A stretch of 63,028 nucleotides of DNA from Elusimicrobia bacterium RIFOXYA2_FULL_47_53 (lineage in GTDB: Bacteria > Elusimicrobiota > Endomicrobiia > Endomicrobiales > XYA2-FULL-47-53), in the NCBI GenBank assembly GCA_001800315.1, contig MGVE01000012.1:1-63028 (forward strand), given 5' to 3'. Made by a program: the position numbers and the translations under genes. The notes under the pieces are model-generated. The model worked only from the letters and a program-made list of their open reading frames with translations, searched no databases and was not told the DNA's origin. This document shows positions 40,796 through 48,237 of this stretch, piece after piece. How positions within the stretch are numbered: the first letter of the stretch is position 1; the number at the start of each line of letters is the position of its first letter.

Positions 40796-42325
40796 CTATT
40801 CCCATTCTATCGTGGCAGGCGGTTTTTGCGATATATCGTAAACCACGCGGTTGACTCCGCGGACTTCGTTAATTATCCTATTGGATATCTTTCCAAGCAC
40901 TTCGTAGGGTATCTTGGCCCAGTCGGCCGTCATGGCATCGCCGGATTCAACTATTCTTAAAGCAACTACATTTTCATAAGTCCTTGAATCGCCCATAACA
41001 CCAACGGTTTTAACAGGAAGTATAACAGCAAACGCCTGCCAGAGCTTCTCGTAAATGCCGGCCGCGCGGATTTCCTCTTCAACTATCCAGTCGGCTTCTC
41101 TTAAAATATCAAGCCGCTCTTTTGTGACCTCGCCCAGCACTCTTATCGCCATTCCAGGGCCCGGGAACGGGTGACGGGTTAATATCTCGGACGGTATTTT
41201 AAGCTCTTTTCCGAGGAGTCTTACTTCGTCTTTAAACAGGAACCTTAAAGGCTCAACAAGCTTCATCCTCATTTTCTCGGGAAGACCACCCACATTATGA
41301 TGCGACTTTATGACCGCCGAGGGCCCCTTGACCGAAATGCTTTCAATGACATCGGGATAAAGAGTTCCCTGGACGAGAAAATCAATGTCTTTGAGCCTTT
41401 GCGCGTGGTCGTCAAATACCGCTATGAACTCGTGGCCTATTATCTTTCTTTTTCTCTCCGGGTCAACCACACCGGCAAGTTTATCCAAAAACCGTTTTGA
41501 GGCATCCGCAATTATCAGGTTCCTGCCGAACTTCGGGCCGAACACTTTTTTTACTCTTTCTTTTTCACCGAGCCTGAGCACGCCGTTATCAACAAAAATA
41601 CAGGTAAGCTGTTTACCTATGGCTTTATGGACAAGGACAGCCGCCACTGATGAGTCAACTCCGCCTGAAAGAGCGCAGAGGACCTTTCTTTTTCCGACCT
41701 GCTGGCGAATCCTTTTGATTTCCTCATCTATAAACGAGTGCATGTTCCATGAGCGTTTCTCGCCGCACACTTTAAAAATAAAGTTTTCTATTATCCGTCT
41801 GCCAAGAGGAGTGTGCCTGACCTCGGGATGAAATTGAACTCCATAAATGTTGCGGACAGTATCGGATATTGAAGCCATGGGGCAGTTTTTGGAATGCGCC
41901 GCGCGCTTAAATCCCGTCGGAAGTCTTGAAAGGCTGTCACCGTGGCTCATCCAGACGGGAGTATTGTTCGGGACACCGCTGAAAAGCATATTTTTTTCCG
42001 TAATGGCGAGCTGAGCAAGGCCGTATTCTCTTTTCGCGGATTTCTTCACCTTGCCGCCGAGCTTTTCAGCGATAAGCTGCATGCCGTAACAAACGCCGAA
42101 TATGGGTAATCCTAGATCCCAAATCTTGTCGTCAGGCCAGGGCGCGTTCTTCTCATAAACGCTGGACGGCCCGCCGGAAAGTATTATTCCCTTAACGCCT
42201 TCCAGCGACTGCATGTCAGATATCGGCCTGTTCCCCGGATAAATCTCGCAATAGACTTTCGCCTCACGGATCCTGCGGGCTATAAGCTGAGTGTACTGAC
42301 TTCCAAAATCAAGAATAAGAATCAT
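40796..42325 (-). CDS. guaA: GMP synthase (glutamine-hydrolysing)
   Basis: GuaA aminates XMP to GMP. The 509-residue protein has an N-terminal class I glutaminase ([34 protein letters not shown] with Cys nucleophile, [13 protein letters not shown]) and the ATP-pyrophosphatase P-loop [20 protein letters not shown], then the dimerisation domain ending [15 protein letters not shown]. Its template IMP dehydrogenase gene, guaB3, lies upstream beyond an AT-rich ORF and a copy of the palindromic element. Confidence 0.98.
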   Translation of the reverse strand: MILILDFGSQYTQLIARRIREAKVYCEIYPGNRPISDMQSLEGVKGIILSGGPSSVYEKNAPWPDDKIWDLGLPIFGVCYGMQLIAEKLGGKVKKSAKREYGLAQLAITEKNMLFSGVPNNTPVWMSHGDSLSRLPTGFKRAAHSKNCPMASISDTVRNIYGVQFHPEVRHTPLGRRIIENFIFKVCGEKRSWNMHSFIDEEIKRIRQQVGKRKVLCALSGGVDSSVAAVLVHKAIGKQLTCIFVDNGVLRLGEKERVKKVFGPKFGRNLIIADASKRFLDKLAGVVDPERKRKIIGHEFIAVFDDHAQRLKDIDFLVQGTLYPDVIESISVKGPSAVIKSHHNVGGLPEKMRMKLVEPLRFLFKDEVRLLGKELKIPSEILTRHPFPGPGMAIRVLGEVTKERLDILREADWIVEEEIRAAGIYEKLWQAFAVILPVKTVGVMGDSRTYENVVALRIVESGDAMTADWAKIPYEVLGKISNRIINEVRGVNRVVYDISQKPPATIEWE

Positions 42326-42343
42326 ATTTATTCCTTTTCATTG

Positions 42344-42817
42344 TTATACTGGCTTATACAAATCATCGTTAAAATATCTACGAAAGTGTTGACCTTTGTC
42401 GGTAAAAGCGTAATATGAACCACGATAGTTTTTATAACAATTAATTATTCCATGAGATAAGTAATATTCCACTGCATCTACATTAACTCTGTTTCTCGTA
42501 TCCCCATGGGTATTACATACCTCCACCAAACTTTTAAAATAGTTATAAACTTTTGGTATTTTCTTTAACTCCAAATATTCATCATAACAAGGCTTGACCT
42601 TAAAAACTGACAACTCTTCTTTCTGTTTAGCTATAAACCTCATCAAAATAAATATTATCAACAAATATGCAGTATGAAAACTCAACAGATATTTCGCAAT
42701 TATAGATAAAAATGTCACGGCTTCGCCAGAATCATGACTCCCATTGAAAACTATACCTAAAACTAAAAATATAGCTCCCTGGAACCATCCATTATTGAAT
42801 ATTTTATTCAGTTTCAT
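42344..42817 (-). CDS. Unknown membrane protein, AT-rich, probably acquired
   Basis: A 157-residue protein I do not recognise. Two hydrophobic segments (about 12-28 and 43-64) are followed by a soluble C-terminal half in which VDAVEYYLSHGIINCYKNYRGSYYAFTDKG could be a winged-helix-like fold. The DNA is clearly more AT-rich than its neighbours and the reading frame has no good ribosome site. It lies between guaB3 and guaA, next to a repeat copy, so it looks like a small horizontally acquired insertion. Confidence 0.6.
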   Translation of the reverse strand: MKLNKIFNNGWFQGAIFLVLGIVFNGSHDSGEAVTFLSIIAKYLLSFHTAYLLIIFILMRFIAKQKEELSVFKVKPCYDEYLELKKIPKVYNYFKSLVEVCNTHGDTRNRVNVDAVEYYLSHGIINCYKNYRGSYYAFTDKGQHFRRYFNDDLYKPV

Positions 42818-42941
42818 ACTAATGTCAACATAACCAGCTTCCAGTATCCCCTACAACCTTCAGTAGCGAGCATAATTTCATACAGGCCTTCACCCATAGC
42901 GAGGGTGGATTCAACAAACGACTCTATCATCCCACACCACT

Positions 42942-43054
42942 GCGAGTAATAATTTTTCATGCAGGCCTTGAACGCCCGACTTACACTTCCGGGAGGGCGT
43001 TCACGGAGCCGATGGCGTGTGGACATCGGCGTCCTGCAGAAAATTATTACGAGC
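42942..43054. repeat. 113-bp three-stem palindrome after guaB3 (copy 2)
   Basis: Differs from the copy at 40679-40791 by two substitutions. It touches the stop codon of guaB3, just as copy 1 touches that of guaA, so both have the same position relative to a stop. Similarity between the two loci continues more weakly to about 42863 (copy 2) and 40605 (copy 1). Confidence 0.88.
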
Positions 43055-44214
43055 TACTTCCCCATGCCGATTTTCTGCGCCTTCTGGAATATCTTCCCTT
43101 CGTGTTTAATATCGGGAGCTATGATGAGCTCGGAAAGCTGAAGTTCTTTAAGGTTTTTCGCGCCCACGGTACCCATGCAGGTGCGCACCGCGCCGACAAG
43201 GTTCTGCGTTCCATCGTCAAGGCGGGCCGGCCCGAGCATAATCTCTTCAAGGCTTCCGGTGACGCCTACTCTTATCCTTGTTCCGCGCGGCAAATTGTGG
43301 TGAGGAGTGGCCATACCCCAGTGGAAACCTTTGCCGGGAGCTTCCTTTGTTCTCGCGAAAGCCGAACCGACCATGACCGAATCGGCGCCGGAGGCGAAAG
43401 CTTTGCATATATCTCCGCCGGTGGACATACCGCCGTCGGTGATAATCGCGACATATTTTCCGGATTTTTTAAAGTAGAAATCTCTTGCCGCGGCGCAGTC
43501 TATGGTCGCGGTAACCTGGGGAACACCAATACCGAGCACTCCGCGCGAGGTGCAGGCGGCTCCGGGCCCTACGCCCACAAGAAGGCCGGCGCACCCGCTT
43601 TCCATAAGCTCAAGGGAAGCGTTATAAGTGACCACATTGCCGATGACTACCGGTATTTTCATGTCGGAACAGAACATTGAGAAATCCAGCGCTTTGTAGG
43701 ATGTCGCTATATGCCTTGCGGTTGTAACCGTGGACTGAACCACGAACAGGTCCGCGCCGGCTTCCTGAGCAAGCTTACCGAACTTCGCGGCGTTTGCCGG
43801 TATGCACGATACCGCCGCGGGAACCTTGCCTTTCTTTATCTGGGAGACTCTTTCAGCCACAAGCTTTTCTTTAATGGGCTCTTTATACATATCCTGAACA
43901 AGGGCCGTGGCTTCCTCGGGAGAGGCGTTGGCGATTTTTTGAAGTATCTCTTCGGGGTTCTCGTATCGGGTCTGGACACCGTCAAGGTTTAAAACCGCGA
44001 GCCCGCCGATTTTGCCCATGGCGATAGCGAACTTTACATCCACTACTCCGTCCATGGCGCTCGCCAGAAACGGCAGGTCAAGTTTAAGCGAACCGATTTT
44101 TGTGGCTATATCCACTTCGTCGGGATTAATGGTTACCCCTCCCGGAACTATAGCAACCTCGTCAAAACCGTAGGCCCTTCTTGCCTCTCTGTCTTTACCG
44201 ATAAAAAACGCCAT
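43054..44214 (-). CDS. guaB3: GuaB3-type IMP dehydrogenase
   Basis: IMP dehydrogenase oxidises IMP to XMP. This 386-residue protein has the IMPDH barrel but no CBS pair, and matches the GuaB3 group: MAFFIGKDREARRAYGFDE, LPFLASAMDGVVDV, GNVVTYNASLELMESGCAG, the Cys loop GVGPGAACTSRGVLGIGVPQ, ITDGGMSTGGDICKAFA and RTCMGTVGAKNLKELQ. I start at ATG 44214 because a perfect GGAGG lies 7 nt upstream; the longer reading frame adds 22 unrelated residues. With guaA downstream and no ordinary guaB in view, it is probably the working enzyme. Confidence 0.92.
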   Translation of the reverse strand: MAFFIGKDREARRAYGFDEVAIVPGGVTINPDEVDIATKIGSLKLDLPFLASAMDGVVDVKFAIAMGKIGGLAVLNLDGVQTRYENPEEILQKIANASPEEATALVQDMYKEPIKEKLVAERVSQIKKGKVPAAVSCIPANAAKFGKLAQEAGADLFVVQSTVTTARHIATSYKALDFSMFCSDMKIPVVIGNVVTYNASLELMESGCAGLLVGVGPGAACTSRGVLGIGVPQVTATIDCAAARDFYFKKSGKYVAIITDGGMSTGGDICKAFASGADSVMVGSAFARTKEAPGKGFHWGMATPHHNLPRGTRIRVGVTGSLEEIMLGPARLDDGTQNLVGAVRTCMGTVGAKNLKELQLSELIIAPDIKHEGKIFQKAQKIGMGK

Positions 44215-44239
44215 TTTAAAACCTCCGTTATTTTTAAAC

Positions 44240-44332
44240 CAGCGGTAAGGGGTACGCGGTAAGTGAAAAGTGAAAATCAATATCTTTGACTGTCACCTAA
44301 CCCTTACCCCTTATCACTTACCACTGTATTAA
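44240..44332. repeat. GGTAAGGGGTAAG-type inverted repeat between dcd and guaB3
   Basis: Left arm GCGGTAAGGGGTACGCGGTAAGTG and right arm with CCCTTACCCCTTATCACTTACC face each other across about 35 nt. The same word family occurs at 23712-23741 and 24108-24140, near 25895-25930, and at 54625-54712. All are intergenic. Confidence 0.65.
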
Positions 44333-44338
44333 CTCAAA

Positions 44339-44905
44339 TTATATTTTTGGCAGAGTTATTGTTTTCTGAGCCTGGTACTTGCCTTTTTTGTCGGCGTAAG
44401 AAACGGCGCAGACCTCGTCGCTCTCAAAAAATAAAACCTGCGCTATGCCCTCGTTGGCGTAGATCTTCGCGGGCACCGGCGCGGCATTTATTATGCTCAT
44501 TGTAACATAACCTTCCCACTCGGGCTCAAACGGGGTCACATTAACGATCACCCCGCAGCGCGCGTAGGTTGATTTACCGAAACAAACCGTTACCACATTT
44601 CTCGGTATCCTGAAATACTCAACGCTCCTGGCTATCACAAACGAGTTGGCTGGGATATTGACGGATCCGTCGGTTTTGATAATATCAAAAGCGCTCTCAT
44701 CAAAATTTTTGGGATCCACAACAGCGCCCTGAGCTATCTCAATATCCTTTTTAAAGACTCTAAACTCATTGGCGACCCGCATATCATAACCGTAAGATGA
44801 AGTTCCGTAAGAAATATTCCCGTCGCGGACCTGCCCGGGCTCAAACGGCTCTATCATTCCATGCTCTACACACATCTTCTTTATCCAGCTGTCCGGTTTT
44901 ATCAT
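44339..44905 (-). CDS. dcd: dCTP deaminase
   Basis: Dcd deaminates dCTP to dUTP, the route to dUMP for ThyX. The 188-residue protein shows [72 protein letters not shown] and a C-terminal [13 protein letters not shown]. It could instead be the bifunctional deaminase/dUTPase; no separate dut is seen. It follows nrdJ after a hairpin-rich gap. Confidence 0.94.
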   Translation of the reverse strand: MIKPDSWIKKMCVEHGMIEPFEPGQVRDGNISYGTSSYGYDMRVANEFRVFKKDIEIAQGAVVDPKNFDESAFDIIKTDGSVNIPANSFVIARSVEYFRIPRNVVTVCFGKSTYARCGVIVNVTPFEPEWEGYVTMSIINAAPVPAKIYANEGIAQVLFFESDEVCAVSYADKKGKYQAQKTITLPKI

Positions 44906-44959
44906 TTATTCAGCCTTATAATTTTTCTATCTCATCAACAACGCCTACATTAATCAACA

Positions 44960-45124
44960 GAGGTTGTCTTGGCAACCTCAATAACTTAGCGAGGAAGCAG
45001 AGTTTTGAGCGAACCAAGGAATCTGAAACGATGCGTAGCAACGCTACGCGAGTTGAAGATGACGACGGTGCAGCCAAAACTACTGCTTCCGCAGTAGTTA
45101 GTGAGGTTGGCAAGCCAACCTCAC
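44960..45124. repeat. Four hairpins between nrdJ and dcd
   Basis: From the right: GTGAGGTTGGC-aa-GCCAACCTCAC (45101-45124, containing the nrdJ stop), AACTACTGC-ttcc-GCAGTAGTT (45078-45099), GCGTAGC-aac-GCTACGC (45033-45049) and GAGGTTG...CAACCTC (44960-44979). No T-run follows, so these are not simple terminators. Confidence 0.75.
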
Positions 45125-47436
45125 CAGCATTTTGAATAACCGCAGCTCCTGCAGACGACGCAGCCTTCTCCGAACTCAAGCATCTCGCCGCAATCCGGGC
45201 ACTGAGGGCACGAACCGATGAAATCGCGTTTATTCATGTTAAGCGAGCTGCCGGAATCGGTCTTAACCGGCTGAACTTCCGCGTGAGCGCCGCCCTCGGG
45301 AAGATCTTTCACGAAAAGGTCCGGTATCATTTTATCTTTCTTGTAGTTTAAAAGCGCTTTTGCTATGGCATCGGCGCAGGAAAGTATGGCTCCGCCCTCG
45401 GCGAGCGTCGGAGACGGGCACCTGATTCCCTTAAGCTGATACACTATTTCCTCGTGGCTTATGCCCGAGCGAAGAGCCAGAGATATCATGCGGCTGACCG
45501 CCTCGGACTGGGAAGCGGTGCATCCGCCGGATTTGCCCAGCTGGGTGAACACTTCGCAGGCGCCGTGTTCATCTTCATTTATGGTTACATACATCTTTCC
45601 GCAACCCGTGTGCATGAGCAGCGTTACTCCGTGCGTAACTCTCGGCCTCTGGCGCGGGCGCCTTTCCTTTAATACGGTGGGCTGCTTCGCGTCCTTAGTG
45701 CCGATGTTCAGCACCTGGGTATCTCTGCTGCCGTCGCGGTAAACCGTAACGCCTTTGCAGCCAAGCTTATAGGCAAGCGTGTAAACCTTGGCGACTTCTT
45801 CTTTCGTTGAATCGTGATGGAAGTTTACGGTCTTTGAGACGGCGTTATCAGTATATCTCTGGAAAGCCGCCTGCATGCGGACATGGTCTTCCGGCGTAAT
45901 ATCATGAGCCGTTACGAAAACCTTGCGGACTTTCTCGGGAATTTCCTTAAACTCTTTTATGCTTCCCTTTTCGGCGATCTTGGCCATAAGTTCAGGCGTA
46001 TAGAAACCCATTTCTTTGGCAGTCTTCTCAAAAAACGGGTTAACCTCAAGCATCTCGTTGTTGTCCAGACAGTTGGCTCTTTTGTAAACCAGCCCGAATA
46101 TGGGCTCAATTCCGCCCGATGCGCTGGCGATTATGCCGATGGTTCCTGTCGGGGCAATCGTAGTAAGGGTAGCGTTTCTTCTGGGGCCCTTATCCACAAA
46201 CACGCTCTTTTCGTAGTTCGGAAAACAGCCTCTCTTAACAGCGATGTCGTGAGAAGCGTCCTGGGCCTTGGACTGGATAAATGACATGACCTTTTCGCCC
46301 AGCTTGAAGGCTTCGTGGGAGTTATACGGGATTGAAAGCTGGATCAGCATATCAGCCCAGCCCATAACGCCAAGGCCGATTTTTCGGTTTGAGCGGGTTG
46401 TCTTCTCTATCATGGGGATAGGGAAGTTGTTCATATCTATCACATTGTCCAGGAAGTGAACCGAGGACTTGGTAACTTTTTCAAGCCTGGCCCAGTCTAT
46501 CTGGCCGTCTGAAACAAAATGCGAGAGGTTAATTGAGCCGAGATTGCAGGACTCGTATGGAAGCAGGGGCTGTTCGCCGCAGGGATTGGTTGATTCTATC
46601 ATTCCCACCGCCGGCGTCGGATTGGCCTCGTTCATTCTGTCTATGAAAACAATGCCGGGCTCGCCGTTTTTCCAGGCCTGGTCAACTATCTTTTCAAAAA
46701 CTTCTTTGGCTTTAAGCTGGCCGGCCTTTTCCTTGGTTCTGGGGTTGTAGAGGTTATACTCCCCGTCTTCCTCAACCGCGTCCATAAACTCCTGCGTGAG
46801 CGCGACCGAAATATTGAAGTTGTTGAGGCTGTCGTTTTTATCTTTACAGGTAATGAAATCCATTATATCCGGATGGTCAACTCTTAAAATACCCATATTG
46901 GCGCCGCGCCTGGTGCCGCCCTGCTTTATTGCTTCCGTCGCCGAGTTGAAAACCTGCATGAAAGAAACCGGGCCGGAGGAAACGCCGTGAGTGGTTTTAA
47001 CGACATCCCTGGACGGGCGAAGCCTTGAGAACGAGAAACCCGTTCCGCCGCCGGACTTATGGATAAGGGCGGTATTTTTGAGAGTCTCAAATATGGAATC
47101 CATTGAATCGTCTATCGGGAGGACAAAGCAGGCCGAAAGCTGCTGAAGAGCGCGGCCGGCGTTCATAAGGGTAGGAGAGTTAGGAAGGAAATCAAGAGTT
47201 GACATCATAACATAGAATTCCTGAGCCGTTGTTTCCACATCGGCCTGGGGATCATGAGCCTTATCGGCTTTCGCTATGTTTTCGGCGACACGCCAGAAAA
47301 GTTCTTCCGGCTTTTCCGCCACCTTGCCGTCGTTATCTTTCTGGAGATACCTCTTTTCCAGCACCGTCAGTGAATTCGGCGCCAACGCCGGCTTAACTTT
47401 TTCAAACAACTCTTCGCGATTCAGACTCATAACCAT
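45121..47436 (-). CDS. nrdJ: Adenosylcobalamin-dependent ribonucleotide reductase (class II)
   Basis: NrdJ reduces ribonucleotides with a radical generated from coenzyme B12, independent of oxygen. The 771-residue protein has SPTLMNAGRALQQLSACFVLP, GGGTGFSFSRLRP, TKHGVSSGP-type loop, ESTNPCGEQPLLPYESCNLG (substrate and radical Cys-Glu site), PTGTIGIIASASGGIEP, VYRDGSRDTQVL and a C-terminal zinc-ribbon tail CPQCPDCGEM...CRSCGYSKCW. The start at 47436 lies 5 nt after AGGAGG; the ATG six codons earlier would contain this ribosome site. nrdR is directly upstream. Confidence 0.97.
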   Translation of the reverse strand: MVMSLNREELFEKVKPALAPNSLTVLEKRYLQKDNDGKVAEKPEELFWRVAENIAKADKAHDPQADVETTAQEFYVMMSTLDFLPNSPTLMNAGRALQQLSACFVLPIDDSMDSIFETLKNTALIHKSGGGTGFSFSRLRPSRDVVKTTHGVSSGPVSFMQVFNSATEAIKQGGTRRGANMGILRVDHPDIMDFITCKDKNDSLNNFNISVALTQEFMDAVEEDGEYNLYNPRTKEKAGQLKAKEVFEKIVDQAWKNGEPGIVFIDRMNEANPTPAVGMIESTNPCGEQPLLPYESCNLGSINLSHFVSDGQIDWARLEKVTKSSVHFLDNVIDMNNFPIPMIEKTTRSNRKIGLGVMGWADMLIQLSIPYNSHEAFKLGEKVMSFIQSKAQDASHDIAVKRGCFPNYEKSVFVDKGPRRNATLTTIAPTGTIGIIASASGGIEPIFGLVYKRANCLDNNEMLEVNPFFEKTAKEMGFYTPELMAKIAEKGSIKEFKEIPEKVRKVFVTAHDITPEDHVRMQAAFQRYTDNAVSKTVNFHHDSTKEEVAKVYTLAYKLGCKGVTVYRDGSRDTQVLNIGTKDAKQPTVLKERRPRQRPRVTHGVTLLMHTGCGKMYVTINEDEHGACEVFTQLGKSGGCTASQSEAVSRMISLALRSGISHEEIVYQLKGIRCPSPTLAEGGAILSCADAIAKALLNYKKDKMIPDLFVKDLPEGGAHAEVQPVKTDSGSSLNMNKRDFIGSCPQCPDCGEMLEFGEGCVVCRSCGYSKCW

Positions 47437-47455
47437 CCTATCCTCCTGATTCAAT

Positions 47456-47980
47456 TTAGGTGTTTTTTTCGGATTTTACTTCTTTCCTGCCGGCCATGAC
47501 CTCCTGTAAACTGTTCTTTCCGTTTTTCATGGCAACTTTTTTCAGTTTCTTGAGTTCGTCCATGAAACGGTCAATATCGTCAAACTGCTGATAAACCGAA
47601 GCAAACCTGATATACGCGATAAGATCCAGATCCCACAGCTTTTTTAAAACCTTTTCCCCGATAATACGGCTCGGGACCTCCATAACATAGTCCTGAAGCT
47701 CATATTCAACCTCATTTACGATTTTTTCAACGGCATCGGAAGAAATGGGGCGCTTCTCGCAGGCCCTTATAATCCCCTCTCTGACTTTCTGCCTGTTGAA
47801 GGGCTCGCGACGCTGGTCGGATTTCACAACCATAAGCGACATCTCCTCAAGCCTCTCATAAGTGGTATAGCGCTTATGGCACTCAAGGCACTCTCTGCGC
47901 CTGCGTATCACAGAAGCCTGATCCATGGGCCGGGAATCAATAACCTGGTCTTCAAAACTATTGCAAAACGGACAGCGCAT
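47456..47980 (-). CDS. nrdR: Transcriptional repressor NrdR
   Basis: NrdR senses ATP/dATP through an ATP-cone and represses ribonucleotide reductase genes. The zinc ribbon is MRCPFCNSFEDQVIDSRP...RRRECLECHKRYTTYERLE, followed by the ATP-cone (VVKSDQRREPFNRQKVREGI, RYASVYQQF-like FASVYQQFDDIDRFM). The C-terminal tail after residue 150 is Lys-rich. It is followed by nrdJ and preceded by NrdR boxes, so it probably controls its own operon. Confidence 0.97.
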   Translation of the reverse strand: MRCPFCNSFEDQVIDSRPMDQASVIRRRRECLECHKRYTTYERLEEMSLMVVKSDQRREPFNRQKVREGIIRACEKRPISSDAVEKIVNEVEYELQDYVMEVPSRIIGEKVLKKLWDLDLIAYIRFASVYQQFDDIDRFMDELKKLKKVAMKNGKNSLQEVMAGRKEVKSEKNT

Positions 47981-48005
47981 TACTTATCCCCAATATGCAC
48001 AGTAT

Positions 48006-48021
48006 ACACAAGATATAGTGT
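48006..48021 (-). promoter_or_regulatory. NrdR box
   Basis: ACACAAGATATAGTGT matches the NrdR consensus acaCwAtATaTwGtgt at all but one position and is almost palindromic. It lies 26 bp upstream of the nrdR ATG. Confidence 0.8.
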
Positions 48022-48035
48022 TTTAGGCAGCCAAG

Positions 48036-48051
48036 CCCATACATATAGTTT
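48036..48051 (-). promoter_or_regulatory. Second, degenerate NrdR box
   Basis: CCCATACATATAGTTT keeps the ATATAGT half of the first box and lies 30 bp from it, close to the three-turn spacing typical of NrdR box pairs. The left half is poor. Confidence 0.5.
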
Positions 48052-48181
48052 CCCCGGAAAATAAAATTAGGCCCTACGGTTGAATGCTGCGCCGTTTGCC
48101 TGTCATTTAATCCAACTATTATCGCGGATCGGCTGTCTTCATTTATAAAACTTCTTTTCAAATTTTTTCTGTTGCGAACTG

Positions 48182-48210
48182 ATTATAACATAGACAAATT
48201 AATGTGTCAA
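48182..48210 (-). promoter_or_regulatory. Consensus sigma-70 promoter for nrdR-nrdJ
   Basis: A perfect TTGACA, a 17-nt spacer and a perfect TATAAT on the minus strand, just after the stop of the sensor kinase gene. The leader to nrdR would be about 195 nt and contains both NrdR boxes, so repression would act downstream of the start, or at a second promoter closer to the gene. Confidence 0.85.
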
Positions 48211-48237
48211 TAGTAAAAAAAATAAAATATTCGGGGA

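Noticed and set aside
42814-43026. 70-codon minus-strand frame starting MSTRHRLRERPPG
   Set aside because: It lies almost wholly in the 113-bp palindromic repeat and its flank, and has no family features.
44916-45179. 87-codon minus-strand frame between nrdJ and dcd
   Set aside because: It starts inside nrdJ in another frame and its sequence consists largely of four palindromes.
48052-48180. Cobalamin or c-di-GMP riboswitch in the nrdR leader
   Set aside because: Considered because NrdJ uses B12, and because of a GGCAAAC word; no B12-box or complete aptamer pattern was found.
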